Shown: positions 1 to 10,300 of the stretch, one piece after another
How positions within the stretch are numbered: the first letter of the stretch is position 1
Layout of the letters: each line of letters starts with the position of its first letter
Assembly (NCBI GenBank): GCA_937897875.1
Contig: CALCPD010000006.1
Span: forward strand, 1 to 43,140
Direction: 5' to 3'
Length of the DNA stretch: 43,140 bases
Origin: an uncultured Nitrosopumilaceae archaeon
GTDB lineage: Archaea > Thermoproteota > Nitrososphaeria > Nitrososphaerales > Nitrosopumilaceae
Notes under the pieces: model-generated
Seen by the model: the letters and a program-made list of their open reading frames with translations, nothing else
Database searches by the model: none
What the model was told of the DNA's origin: nothing
Program-made: the position numbers and the translations under genes

Positions 1-266
1 TGACCTTGTTCATGTTGTAATAAGCCATCATTAAATTCAGACATTCTAATCCAAGATAAAAGTGGGTTAAATTCTACACTTAGTTGTATATTCTCAACAG
101 AGAAAACAACTTGATCATCCAATTGTTCAGAGTTTACAACCCAAGTAAATCCATATTTTATAACACTGTGAGAATCTTCAAAAATACCCGGATTAGGTTC
201 AGCCATAAAATTAGACACATTTAGTTGAATATCATTAGACCAATGAATTACCTCTTTTTCAATCAT
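1..266 (-). CDS. Partial CDS (C-terminus outside window), DUF922-like protein with HEQG motif
   Basis: Manual translation of minus strand from CAT at 264-266: MIEKEVIHWSNDIQLNVSNFMAEPNPGIFEDSHSVIKYGFTWVVNSEQLDDQVVFSVENIQLSVEFNPLLSWIRMSEFNDGLLQHEQG..., open to the window edge; HEQG resembles the HEQGH(F) motif of DUF922. Confidence 0.6.
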   Translation of the reverse strand, partial: MIEKEVIHWSNDIQLNVSNFMAEPNPGIFEDSHSVIKYGFTWVVNSEQLDDQVVFSVENIQLSVEFNPLLSWIRMSEFNDGLLQHEQG

Positions 267-542
267 ATTACAAACTAATCACATATACAATAAATTATTT
301 GATTTGAAAAATTAACAAATTATGCCTGAATTAAAAAAGGATAATTTTTTCAACCCATTTTGAGCAAATAACACGACACATTTTATTTTATGAATTTGTT
401 GAAATCAAAGTCAATAGATTCAAGAGGACAGGATTTGTGCTGGTTAAATCATAATGTAACTCCCAAAGAGTCGATGATAGTGAGTTAACTTGCCTGTTTT
501 CATGATTCTAAACTATTAATTTCAGAGGATTATCAATATTGT

Positions 543-629
543 ATGAGTATAAAATTTATTAAATTTTATGTGTGTATGGGGATTTCATTAGTCGCATCTG
601 CAGTTGGATTCATCGTCTTATTTAGTTAA
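543..629 (+). CDS. Putative 28-aa single-TM microprotein MSIKFIKFYVCMGISLVASAVGFIVLFS
   Basis: Manual translation; ATG to TAA, one hydrophobic segment; below ORF-track length cut-off. Confidence 0.4.
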   Translation: MSIKFIKFYVCMGISLVASAVGFIVLFS

Positions 630-643
630 TAATACAAAAATTG

Positions 644-898
644 CTACAAAGGATGAGATTTAAACAAATAATCAGATTGTTCCTTATCAGTGTACAAAAA
701 CTTATTTTCATTTATCAATTCAAGAATGTTTTGAAATGCAGGACATTTTACATCAATTGAAAATAATTCTTCACATTTGGGACATTGAATTATGGTATGA
801 ATGCCCCAATCACATTCAACTTCAGGAATTATTTCAAAAATAACAATATTGTTACAACTACATTTTAGATAATTTTCAAATTTTTTTTCATTCAACAT
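644..898 (-). CDS. Small hypothetical protein with zinc-ribbon-like cysteines
   Basis: ORF track; C-x-C and CPKC motifs. Confidence 0.6.
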   Translation of the reverse strand: MLNEKKFENYLKCSCNNIVIFEIIPEVECDWGIHTIIQCPKCEELFSIDVKCPAFQNILELINENKFLYTDKEQSDYLFKSHPL

Positions 899-951
899 TA
901 ATTTTTAAAACAAATATTATTTATGGGTATAATTTAATTTAAAAATAGAAA

Positions 952-1158
952 ATGACAGAATGTCCAACTTGTAAGTTATCAATGGAGTCACATTCAACTT
1001 CAGAATTAATGGAATGTTGTATGAAACAAGTAGATGAAAATTTAGATGAAAATCCAAAAGGAATGTGTCCAAACTGCAAACATGAAATAAAGAAACACGA
1101 AGATAAGGAATTAGCAGAATGTACATTAGAATTTTTAAAATCAGGCCTTAACAAGTAA
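952..1158 (+). CDS. Small CxxC zinc-ribbon protein
   Basis: ORF track; CPTC ... CPNC motifs. Confidence 0.65.
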   Translation: MTECPTCKLSMESHSTSELMECCMKQVDENLDENPKGMCPNCKHEIKKHEDKELAECTLEFLKSGLNK

Positions 1159-1195
1159 AGATAAGATTAAACAGCAGAAGGTAGATGAGCAAATA

Positions 1196-1789
1196 TTGAA
1201 TCAACAAACTAAAAAAATTATTAGTGAATTTTCACCAATGTGGACGAATAAACAAGTATGGGAATTTGAACAAATTAATGAAGATTTAACATTTGATATG
1301 ATTTATGTTGAACCTGGTAAGTATGACGAAAATTTATGGAAATCAAAGTCATCCCATTTGGATTCAGATGTCAGAGATGTTACAGTTAGAACATTTGACA
1401 ATCTACTAGACGGAGATGAATTATGGGTATCAAGTAAAGGAACTAAATCATTAGACAAAAAACACACCCCATACTTAATGGCCGTAATTGCAGATACTAT
1501 GATTGAGGAAGAGGTTTGTCTCAATCTCAAAATGGATAAAAATTGTCTAGTTATATCGATAGATAGGGATGCAGATGTTATTGACTGTAAAGAATTCTTT
1601 GAAGAATTCTATCACTTGGCCACAGGTTTCAATTATGATACAGATACAGGTATTCCAGATGATGAAACTGAAGCAGAAATGTATCTAACCAGATTACAAG
1701 ATGAATTTGATGAAAAAATGAAAAATATACTAGGTGACAAATATCTTCCAGGAAACAATGATCCAGATACAATTAATGCAGAAGAATGA
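1196..1789 (+). CDS. Hypothetical acidic protein (TTG start, or internal ATG)
   Basis: 197-aa ORF, no competing ORF of quality. Confidence 0.65.
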   Translation: MNQQTKKIISEFSPMWTNKQVWEFEQINEDLTFDMIYVEPGKYDENLWKSKSSHLDSDVRDVTVRTFDNLLDGDELWVSSKGTKSLDKKHTPYLMAVIADTMIEEEVCLNLKMDKNCLVISIDRDADVIDCKEFFEEFYHLATGFNYDTDTGIPDDETEAEMYLTRLQDEFDEKMKNILGDKYLPGNNDPDTINAEE

Positions 1790-1881
1790 GTAAAAATAGA
1801 GATTAATTATGGATGAAGAAAATTTACCGGTTCAATGTCATCCAATAATAAAATCTAAAAAAAAATCAAAGGAGAAAGAAA

Positions 1882-2031
1882 TTGAAACAGTGTAAAATAT
1901 GTGGCAGTCCTTTAGGAAAAGAACCTACAACAGAGGAATTGGAAAAACATTGGAAAAAACATCATAGCTGGCATTGGGAATCTAATAAGGAGAAAACGCC
2001 CGAAGAAGCATTATTAAAAAATAAAAAATAA
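1882..2031 (+). CDS. Putative 49-aa zinc-finger microprotein (TTG start)
   Basis: Manual translation KQCKICGSPLGKEPTTEELEKHWKKHHSWHWESNKEKTPEEALLKNKK; CxxC plus His-rich segment, GGAG upstream. Confidence 0.45.
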   Translation: MKQCKICGSPLGKEPTTEELEKHWKKHHSWHWESNKEKTPEEALLKNKK

Positions 2032-2189
2032 AAATACTAATTACTTAAAGATGAAATTATTTGAATAAAAAATAAGTGATTTGTACCTAGTGCTAAAAGG
2101 TAATTCATCACAATTTAGACATTTATGTTTACAAACTAGAACAAATTATACGATTATCTTTTATATTCCTAAAATTGAATTTTATTAAA

Positions 2190-2879
2190 ATGGTTTCAAA
2201 AAACATTATTGCAATATTAGCAATTGCAGCATTAGTTGGAACATTAGGATTATCACCAGCATTTGCAGATTGGGATAAAACAAAATATCCAAGTATTGAA
2301 GGAACCATTCCAGTTGAAAACAATAAAGATTATTCAAATCTAGCTCAAATTACATTGGTAGATGCAATGACCATTGCTGAAAATAATGTAGAAGATAGTA
2401 AAAGTATGTATGCAAAACTTTCACCAATTAACGGATATCTAGTTTACAAAGTAGTTATGACAAATGATAATCATGAATATAGTAAAGTTCTAGTCGATGC
2501 AGGTACTGGAGATGTGCTTTATGTTACAGATGCAAAATCTTTTGATTCAAACAAAAAGAAAAAGCATAGTGAAAACACAAAAGATAGCAAGCACGACAAA
2601 AGAATGAAAGATTATTACAAAGATATGACTCCAGAGCAAATTGCAGAAAAGAAAAAGCAATTTAAAGAAATGGGGGAAGCATGGAAATCATTATCAATTC
2701 CAGACAAAGCTGCAATGATTGTTCACTTTATGCAAATGAAATTACAATGGGATACAATGTCTGAAGAACAAAAGGATGAACAAAAGGCAGAGATGAAAGA
2801 GAAATGGAAAGGATTACTAACATTATCACCTGAAGAAAAGAAACAAAAATTAGAAGAATTTGCTCAAACTGTAAAATAA
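2190..2879 (+). CDS. Secreted protein with PepSY-like domain and charged helical C-terminus
   Basis: ORF track 2175..2879, ATG at 2190 preferred; N-terminal signal peptide ending SPAFA; middle part resembles PepSY (VDAGTGDVLYV). Confidence 0.65.
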   Translation: MVSKNIIAILAIAALVGTLGLSPAFADWDKTKYPSIEGTIPVENNKDYSNLAQITLVDAMTIAENNVEDSKSMYAKLSPINGYLVYKVVMTNDNHEYSKVLVDAGTGDVLYVTDAKSFDSNKKKKHSENTKDSKHDKRMKDYYKDMTPEQIAEKKKQFKEMGEAWKSLSIPDKAAMIVHFMQMKLQWDTMSEEQKDEQKAEMKEKWKGLLTLSPEEKKQKLEEFAQTVK

Positions 2880-2896
2880 TAAAATATTTTTAATTA

Positions 2897-4087
2897 CTAA
2901 TTATTTTTAGCAGCATCCAAGTATTTTTGAACTTCCTCAACATCCTTGTCACCTCTACCAGATAGAGTTACAACTATAGATTCTGAAGGTTTACATTTTT
3001 TGGCAACCTTCATAGCTTCAGAAATAGCATGAGAAGATTCCAGTGCAGGAATTATTCCTTCAGTTCTTGTAAGCGTCAAAAATGCATCTAAGACTTCTTT
3101 ATCCGTGGATGAATGATATTTTACTCGTTTAGTGTCTTTATAGTATGCATGTTCAGGTCCAACTCCAGGATAATCTAATCCTGCAGAAATACTATGTGTT
3201 TCAGTAATTTGACCCTCACTATCTTGAAGTAAATAGGTCATCATTCCATGAAGTACACCTTTACTTCCTGCAGATAATGTAGCTGAATGTAATTTTGATT
3301 TTAATCCCATTCCTGCAGCTTCAACTCCAATTATTTCAGCACTAGTATCCACTAGAGGGTAAAATGTACCAATTGCATTAGAACCTCCACCAACACAAGC
3401 AATTACCACGTCAGGATCTTTATTGTTAATTTTTTTCATTTGTGATTTAATTTCAGTACCAATTACACTTTGAAAATCTCTAACCATTACAGGATAAGGA
3501 TGAGGACCAACTGCAGAACCTAACAAGTAGTAAGTAGATTCAACATTAGTAATCCAATCTCTAATGGCTTCATTAATTGCATCTTTTAGTGTCTTAGAAC
3601 CAGATTTTACTGGATGAACTTGTGAACCTAACATGTTCATACGATAAACATTTTGTTTTTGTCTGATTGTATCTTTGTATCCCATATACACTTCAGCTTT
3701 TAATCCCAATGCAGCACATGCCATTGCTGTTGCAACTCCATGTTGTCCTGCACCAGTTTCTGCAATGATTCTTTTCTTATTCATTTTTTTTGCCAATAGT
3801 GCTTGACCTAAAGTATTGTTAATTTTATGAGCGCCACCATGTAATAGATCCTCTCTTTTGAGATAAATTTTAGCGCCACCTATTTTTTCAGATAAATTTT
3901 TTGCATAGTATAATGGAGTAGGTCTTCCAGCATACACCTTAAGATAATAATCTAATTCTTGTTTGAATTTTTTATCATTTTTGAATTTTAAATAATTCTC
4001 CTCTAATTCTTCAATTGCGGGTACGAGTGTTTCTGGAATATATTGCCCACCAAATTCTCCAAATTTACCATTTTTTGGATATTTCAT
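2897..4087 (-). CDS. trpB: Tryptophan synthase beta chain
   Basis: Diagnostic TrpB1 sequence ([34 protein letters not shown]). Confidence 0.97.
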   Translation of the reverse strand: MKYPKNGKFGEFGGQYIPETLVPAIEELEENYLKFKNDKKFKQELDYYLKVYAGRPTPLYYAKNLSEKIGGAKIYLKREDLLHGGAHKINNTLGQALLAKKMNKKRIIAETGAGQHGVATAMACAALGLKAEVYMGYKDTIRQKQNVYRMNMLGSQVHPVKSGSKTLKDAINEAIRDWITNVESTYYLLGSAVGPHPYPVMVRDFQSVIGTEIKSQMKKINNKDPDVVIACVGGGSNAIGTFYPLVDTSAEIIGVEAAGMGLKSKLHSATLSAGSKGVLHGMMTYLLQDSEGQITETHSISAGLDYPGVGPEHAYYKDTKRVKYHSSTDKEVLDAFLTLTRTEGIIPALESSHAISEAMKVAKKCKPSESIVVTLSGRGDKDVEEVQKYLDAAKNN

Positions 4088-4863
4088 ATTGAGTTCACCA
4101 ATTTCTTTACTTGCTCTACAATATTATCGCTTTTCATTATACTTGAACCTATCAAAAAAGCATCAGCACCACACTTTTTTAAATATTGAATATCTTCGGG
4201 AGTACTAATACCACTTTCAGACAAAATTATCCTAGATTTATCATACCCAGATAAAACAGACTCTGTTGTTTTAAGATCAATTTCAAGAGTATCCAAATTC
4301 CTATTATTAATTCCAATAATATCAGCATCAGTCTTTAATGCATTTTGAAATTCTTCCTTAGTGTGAACCTCTAGTAAAACATTCAATCCTTGTTTATGTC
4401 CATAACCTATGAATTCATCAATATCAGTAAGAAAATTTTGATCAAATAGAGATTGAATTACCAACATATAGTCAGCACCAATTTTTTTTGCAGTATCAAT
4501 CTGTATTTTATCAATCATAATATCTTTCATCAATAATGGAACATCAACAGATTGTCTTACTTGAATAAAATAATCTGGAGAACCATTAAACAAATGAGGT
4601 TGAGTTAAAACAGATAATGCCTTTGAACCGCCTTCAATCATTTGTTTTGCGATACTACTAGGATCACCAATAGTTCTAATTTTGCCTAAAGAGGGTGATG
4701 AAAATTTTACTTCAGTAAGTAATGTTGCATGAGGATTAGAAGTAATAATTTGTTTAAAATCATATGTAGATTTTTTTAAATTTACATCAACATCATAAAC
4801 ACCATCATCAATTGCAATTTGAGAATTATTTACTAATTTTTTTAAGATATTTTCAGCCATCAA
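4084..4863 (-). CDS. trpC: Indole-3-glycerol phosphate synthase
   Basis: [24 protein letters not shown]; overlaps trpB start by 4 nt. Confidence 0.95.
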   Translation of the reverse strand: MMAENILKKLVNNSQIAIDDGVYDVDVNLKKSTYDFKQIITSNPHATLLTEVKFSSPSLGKIRTIGDPSSIAKQMIEGGSKALSVLTQPHLFNGSPDYFIQVRQSVDVPLLMKDIMIDKIQIDTAKKIGADYMLVIQSLFDQNFLTDIDEFIGYGHKQGLNVLLEVHTKEEFQNALKTDADIIGINNRNLDTLEIDLKTTESVLSGYDKSRIILSESGISTPEDIQYLKKCGADAFLIGSSIMKSDNIVEQVKKLVNSI

Positions 4864-5899
4864 TAATCTCCTTTAATTTTTCAATATCCCCAGTATTAGC
4901 CACAAATTTCTCCAATAAATTCATCGCCTTACCATCAGTAATAGTAGTCATGGCAAGTTCAACCCCATCTTCAAAACTATTTACAACATTTCCAACCAAT
5001 AGTCCTCCAGCTGCATTTAATGCAGTAGTTTCAATCATAGATTGATTAGCAGTATTATTTAGAACACCTACAAATGATTCAATTGCATCCTGTTTGGTTT
5101 CAATTTGAATATCATTAAGTTTTGATTTATGTAAACCAAGGAATTCAGGATCAATAGAATTAACAGATACCACATTATTTTTTAAAACACATACACTATT
5201 TGTTGAACTAGTTGAAAATTCATCCATTCCATCATTAGACCTAACAGCCATTATATTTTCTACCCCTTTTCTTTTAAGAATTTGAGGTAAACGAGTGAGA
5301 AATTCAGTTGAAAAAACACCGACTAGTTGATTTTTTACATTAGCAGGATTTGATAAAGGTCCAAGTAAATTAAATGCAGTTCGAATTCCCAATTGCTTTC
5401 TAGCTACAGAAACATTTTTCATTGCAGGATGAAATTTTTGTGCAAACATGAAACAGATTCGATGATTCTCTAAAATATCTGCAATAACTGATGGTTCAGC
5501 ATTTAGATCATATCCAAAATATTCAAAAATATCTGCACTTCCAGAAATTCCAGAACTGGATCTATTTCCATGTTTAGCAACAACACCTCCAGCTGCTGCA
5601 ACTACAAATGATGCAGTAGTAGAAATATTGAAAGTTTGTAATTTGTCCCCACCGGTACCGCACATATCAATAACAGTACCTTGATTTTTAGGCGTAATTT
5701 TGAGAGATAGTTCTTGCATTTTATCTAGCATCCCAAGTAATTCATCATCAGTTTCTCCTTTCTTAGATAAATTAGACAAAATTTGCATATTTTGATCATC
5801 GTTAGTTTTTCCAGATAACACTTCAGACATGATTTCATTCATTTGATCATAAGTAAGATCAATTTTTTGTTCTAATTTGGAAATATATTCAGAAATCAT
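4853..5899 (-). CDS. trpD: Anthranilate phosphoribosyltransferase
   Basis: DMCGTGGD, VAKHGNRSSSG, NLLGPLSNPA. Confidence 0.96.
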   Translation of the reverse strand: MISEYISKLEQKIDLTYDQMNEIMSEVLSGKTNDDQNMQILSNLSKKGETDDELLGMLDKMQELSLKITPKNQGTVIDMCGTGGDKLQTFNISTTASFVVAAAGGVVAKHGNRSSSGISGSADIFEYFGYDLNAEPSVIADILENHRICFMFAQKFHPAMKNVSVARKQLGIRTAFNLLGPLSNPANVKNQLVGVFSTEFLTRLPQILKRKGVENIMAVRSNDGMDEFSTSSTNSVCVLKNNVVSVNSIDPEFLGLHKSKLNDIQIETKQDAIESFVGVLNNTANQSMIETTALNAAGGLLVGNVVNSFEDGVELAMTTITDGKAMNLLEKFVANTGDIEKLKEIIDG

Positions 5900-6486
5900 T
5901 TTTCTTTAACCTGTCTGATAAAATTACCAAGAATTTTTTTCCCATCTTCAGTCATAATGGATTCAGGATGAAATTGCACACCTTGAATTAAAAATTCTTT
6001 ATGTTTTATTGCCATAATTTCACCATCGTCATTTGCAGTAGCTATAACTTCCAAAACATCAGGAATTATTGTTTTATCTCCAACTAAACTATGATAACGT
6101 GTAGCACGAAAAGGATTTTTTACATCTTTGAATAATTCTGAATCAGTATGTTGAACTGGACTAGTTTTTCCATGTCTTACACATCCTGCATTAGTTACTT
6201 TACCACCAAATGCATCAATAATACCTTGATGACCTAAACAAACTCCCAAAATAGGAGTTGTGGGACCAATATCTTTAATCACATCACTACAAATTCCAAA
6301 ATATTTTTTATCCTCAGGTGTTCCAGGACCTGGAGAAATTATTATTCCATCATAATTATTTTCTTTAATTTGTGAAATTGTAATTTTGTCATTTCTAAAC
6401 ACATCACATTCAACTCCCAGCTCTCCAAGATATTGAGCAATATTGTAGACAAAGGAATCATAATTGTCTATAATTAAAAATTTCAA
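5896..6486 (-). CDS. trpG: Anthranilate synthase glutaminase component
   Basis: IIDNYDSFVYN, SPGPGTP, GVCLGHQ, QFHPES. Confidence 0.95.
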   Translation of the reverse strand: MKFLIIDNYDSFVYNIAQYLGELGVECDVFRNDKITISQIKENNYDGIIISPGPGTPEDKKYFGICSDVIKDIGPTTPILGVCLGHQGIIDAFGGKVTNAGCVRHGKTSPVQHTDSELFKDVKNPFRATRYHSLVGDKTIIPDVLEVIATANDDGEIMAIKHKEFLIQGVQFHPESIMTEDGKKILGNFIRQVKEK

Positions 6487-7832
6487 TCTGATGCCTCCTT
6501 TAATGCTTGAAGCATTGCACCTGCTTTGTGTTCAGTTTCCTTAAATTCATTTTCTGCAACTGAATCAGAAACAATACCAGCGCCTGATTGCACAAATCCT
6601 TTGTTATTTTCTATGAAGATACTTCTAATTGCAATTGCAAAATCACAACATCCATTATATGAGAAATATCCGACTGCTCCAGCGTATGGGCCTCGCTCTT
6701 CAGTCTCCAACTCATCAATTATTTGCATTGCTCTAACTTTGGGTGCACCTGAAACAGTTCCAGCAGGAAATACTGCCTGAAAGGCATCAAACATGTCATT
6801 TTTGGAGTCCAAATTACCAACTACATGACTAACAATATGTTGAACATGACTAAATCGCTTAATTTGCATCAGAGATTCAGGGTGAACTGTACCATACTTG
6901 CAAACTCTGCCAATATCGTTGCGTCCTAAATCAACAAGCATAGTATGTTCTGCTAATTCCTTTTCATCATGAATTAATTCATCAGATAATGCCTTGTTCT
7001 TTTCTTCATTATCAGTTATTTTTCTAGTTCCAGCAATTGGAAAAGTTTCAACTTTATCATCAGTAATTCTAACTAACATTTCAGGAGATGCTCCAATTAT
7101 TGTTTTTGAGTCTTGTTTCAGATGATACATGTATGGGGATGGATTTAATTTTCTTAATGTCTTGTATAATGTTAGATTGTCACCACTAGTATCAAATGCA
7201 AATTTACGAGATAAAACTACTTGAAAAATATCACCATCATGAATATACTGCTTTGCTTTATTTACAATACTTGAGAATTTTTCTTTATCCATGTTAGGAG
7301 TTACTTCACTAGAATGAAATTTATCAAATGAATCATCACTTACAATTAATTGATCATATCGATTTACATCATGGTAAAAGTAGAATAATTTTTTTTCAAC
7401 GTTGTCATATAACAAACCATCATCATAAATTCCAAATTCCATAATTGGTTGAGTTAAATTATTTTCCTCAGAAATATTTTCAACTAATCTAATTGAATCA
7501 TAATTTACAACACCAACAGCTCCACCAAGATACCTATATTTTTGATCATTTGATTTTCCTAGTAATTTTTTTAATTCGACAAAAGGATCATTAGTTTTAA
7601 TTGTAGTAGTTTCATTATTTTCAATAATTTCAACTTTATCAGAATATCCTTTAAAAATAATTTTAGGATCAAAACCCATTACAGATGTTTCAGCTAAAAC
7701 TTCAGGTCCAGATAAGGATTCAAAGAGAAACGAGTGAGAATAATTTCGAGATATTTTATTGTAAATTTGAAATTGATTTTCAGATAAATCTAGAGGTATT
7801 ATTTTTGCTTGTGCATTTCCAAAGGTGTCCAC
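6483..7832 (-). CDS. trpE: Anthranilate synthase component I
   Basis: GDIFQVVLSR, PIAGTRKI, DLGRNDIGRV, AGTVSGAPKVRAM. Confidence 0.95.
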   Translation of the reverse strand: MDTFGNAQAKIIPLDLSENQFQIYNKISRNYSHSFLFESLSGPEVLAETSVMGFDPKIIFKGYSDKVEIIENNETTTIKTNDPFVELKKLLGKSNDQKYRYLGGAVGVVNYDSIRLVENISEENNLTQPIMEFGIYDDGLLYDNVEKKLFYFYHDVNRYDQLIVSDDSFDKFHSSEVTPNMDKEKFSSIVNKAKQYIHDGDIFQVVLSRKFAFDTSGDNLTLYKTLRKLNPSPYMYHLKQDSKTIIGASPEMLVRITDDKVETFPIAGTRKITDNEEKNKALSDELIHDEKELAEHTMLVDLGRNDIGRVCKYGTVHPESLMQIKRFSHVQHIVSHVVGNLDSKNDMFDAFQAVFPAGTVSGAPKVRAMQIIDELETEERGPYAGAVGYFSYNGCCDFAIAIRSIFIENNKGFVQSGAGIVSDSVAENEFKETEHKAGAMLQALKEASD

Positions 7833-7969
7833 CCATAAACAAAATTTTCACTGTTTAATATTTAAAGATAATCTGGTGAAATTGTGCTCAGGATAAAGAT
7901 ATTTGATCTAATTTTTATAATTACGGTATAGTACGGTACCTTTATAGGATAGTTGATCGCAGTATAATC

Positions 7970-8155
7970 ATGATGAAAATGCAAAGCAGAACAATTATGC
8001 AAGATTCAAAAATGCATAATGAGATTCAGTCTTCTGTTTCAATAATGGAATGTTATGTTTGTGGAAAAGGACTATCAGATGGCCATAGTATTTCAGCTAA
8101 AACTTTATCAAATGGAATTGTTCTATTTTGTGATGTTCATTATTCAATGCAATAG
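7970..8155 (+). CDS. Small hypothetical protein with CxxC
   Basis: 61-aa ORF MECYVCGKGL...FCDVHY. Confidence 0.5.
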   Translation: MMKMQSRTIMQDSKMHNEIQSSVSIMECYVCGKGLSDGHSISAKTLSNGIVLFCDVHYSMQ

Positions 8156-8174
8156 ATTAATTTTATTTCAGACA

Positions 8175-8783
8175 TTAAATTTTTAAAAATCCAGGCTCTG
8201 TAATTTTATTATTTAAAATTCTTTGTAAAACTATTCGTTCATTTGAACCTCTAAATTTCATCAATATTTCATTTGATTCATCTAAAAATTCTTTTATTTG
8301 ATTAAGACATTGTTTTAATTCTTTTTTTAATTCTGAATTATCAGAGTTGTTAATTGTAAATAAAATAGATGAAGAGATTCCAAGCATACTTGTTATACTT
8401 TTTAAAAATAAATCATAATCTTTTACAGCAAATTTATTAAATTTATGTGCATTAAGGTCTTTAGAAATATCAATAAAGATTTTTTTACTATCTAATTTTT
8501 TTAATGTTTTTGTTATCATAGATTCATTTGTAAAAATAAGATCATTGATAAATCCAACATGATCTGATGTATCATCAAATTTCAATTGAGTATAGGTTAT
8601 TTCACTTTTGTAACCTTGTTTTTTTAAATAACCTAATTCTTCCATTTTATCTAAAACAGCAGAAAACTTACTTCTAGGGTATCTTTTTCTTTTATCATCT
8701 ACACAATTTTCCCACATGTCTGTCAGATATGCAGTTTCTCCATTCATAGAATTCAAAATAGATGAAATAGAAATATCCTTCAT
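8175..8783 (-). CDS. Hypothetical protein, possible winged-helix regulator
   Basis: N-terminal MEELGYLKKQGY-type wing-like segment; function unknown. Confidence 0.55.
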   Translation of the reverse strand: MKDISISSILNSMNGETAYLTDMWENCVDDKRKRYPRSKFSAVLDKMEELGYLKKQGYKSEITYTQLKFDDTSDHVGFINDLIFTNESMITKTLKKLDSKKIFIDISKDLNAHKFNKFAVKDYDLFLKSITSMLGISSSILFTINNSDNSELKKELKQCLNQIKEFLDESNEILMKFRGSNERIVLQRILNNKITEPGFLKI

Positions 8784-8895
8784 AATTTGTTCTCAGAATA
8801 GCCCTATTTACGGGTTAATTAGATAATTTTTAACCTCTGTGAACATCCAATAGGTTCTAAAAATTAATTAAACAATTCAATATCAATTTGAAAGT

Positions 8896-9093
8896 ATGGA
8901 TTCTCCTAAAGAAATTAATTCAGTATTTTGGGACAGTAAGAAAAAATCTTGGGAATACAAAATTGTTCAAGTAGATGAATATCATGGTTGGACTGAATGT
9001 CAATATTGTAACAAACCAATGTCACACAATATCAAAAGTGAAGGTGAATTCAAAGTTGTTTATGTAAAATGTGGTTGTACTCGTAACGATTAA
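8896..9093 (+). CDS. Small zinc-binding-type protein
   Basis: 65-aa ORF with CQYC ... CGC. Confidence 0.55.
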   Translation: MDSPKEINSVFWDSKKKSWEYKIVQVDEYHGWTECQYCNKPMSHNIKSEGEFKVVYVKCGCTRND

Positions 9094-9169
9094 CGATTAT
9101 TCTATACCTATAATTCAATTTGATAGATGTACCAATTTAATATTAATATTTAAAAATATTTTAAAATTT

Positions 9170-10300
9170 ATGAAAAAAATTGTATTTTCAATGGTTTTTA
9201 TGATTTTAATAATAATTTTAACAGAACAAAATGTATCAGGTGAAGAAATTGAAGGTGAAGAAGAAAGAAAAATAGCAGCAGAAAAAGCATCAGACGCACT
9301 TAAGAGAAATAATACGAGATCAGAACCAGAAATTACAATTGAACCTGAAAAAATAGAAGAAAAAGAAGTAAAGAAAAAACTTGGAAAATTAAAGAAACTT
9401 TTGCCAACAGAAGAAGAATTAGATGAGATCACTCTAGGGACAGTTTGGAGATATTTAGATAAACAATCACAAAAAAATGAAGAAGAAAATATCGAAGTAA
9501 TTCAAGGTGTAGTAAGAGATATTGGAAGAGTGTATGATCCTGTTGTGAATAAATTCAAAGTAGCAACTATTCAAATTGAAATAATTAAATTTGAAGATTT
9601 TAATAATTTAAAAGATTATTGGTTTAATGAAAAAAATTCAAGTTTAGCGAATTTATATGATAATGCATATCTTGTTGGAAAACCAAATGAGCATACAGAA
9701 TGCCTATTCAATTATTCAAATAATGGTGCAATAACAATTTGTAAAACTGATGAATTTGTGATACAGAGTATTATTTTTGATAAATATCAAGAACACTATA
9801 TGTATTCAAAACCACAAACAGGTTTTAAAAAATTAGAATTAAATCAAGATGAGATGACAACAAGAATTGTAGAAAAGATATTAGAAAAAATACAAAAAAA
9901 TATGGAAATAACTAGTAATGGAAATCTATACAAAATATTGGAGTCAAATAGGGAAATTAAAGAAAGAGAATACAATAAAGAACTTGATGAACAAAATAAA
10001 TTTTTAGTAGAAAAAAATAAAGAACTTGGAATTGAAAAAGGCAAGAAATATGGAATTCAAAATTTTTCTTGTTTAAAAGATGAGTTTGGTTTAATTATGA
10101 TTTCAGGTCAATATAACAATAATCAAATTAAAAAAGACAAAGTAGTTATGGAAATTTTATTTTTAGATTATGATAATGAAGTAATTTTTAAAAATAAAGC
10201 AAATCTTTTAGAAATAAACAAATTTGAAACTAAAAGGTTCTTAGGTAATTTAAAAATTGATGAAAATTTTTCAACATGTACAATTCAAATAAAAAATTAA
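9170..10300 (+). CDS. Hypothetical exported, highly charged protein
   Basis: ORF track 9071..10300; start revised to ATG 9170 giving signal-like MKKIVFSMVFMILIIILTEQNVSG. Confidence 0.6.
   Translation: MKKIVFSMVFMILIIILTEQNVSGEEIEGEEERKIAAEKASDALKRNNTRSEPEITIEPEKIEEKEVKKKLGKLKKLLPTEEELDEITLGTVWRYLDKQSQKNEEENIEVIQGVVRDIGRVYDPVVNKFKVATIQIEIIKFEDFNNLKDYWFNEKNSSLANLYDNAYLVGKPNEHTECLFNYSNNGAITICKTDEFVIQSIIFDKYQEHYMYSKPQTGFKKLELNQDEMTTRIVEKILEKIQKNMEITSNGNLYKILESNREIKEREYNKELDEQNKFLVEKNKELGIEKGKKYGIQNFSCLKDEFGLIMISGQYNNNQIKKDKVVMEILFLDYDNEVIFKNKANLLEINKFETKRFLGNLKIDENFSTCTIQIKN

Noticed and set aside
808-1005. Shared 16-mer tcacattcaacttcag at 808 and 990
   Set aside because: Lies in coding sequence of two unrelated frames in opposite orientation; a GTTGAATGTGA string also occurs in trpG, so probably chance in AT-rich coding DNA.
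917-1154. ORFs 917..1126 (-) and 939..1154 (-)
   Set aside because: Antisense to the CxxC ORF 952..1158; no protein-like features of their own.
9115-9432. ORF 9115..9432 (-), and other antisense ORFs (1303, 2129, 4812, 6526, 9844, 12177, 12990, 13934, 21793, 25103, 27740, 29911, 31117, 32117, 33135, 35325, 36774, 38441, 40895)
   Set aside because: Reverse-frame shadows of recognisable genes with Ser/Phe/Ile-rich compositions typical of antisense reading.
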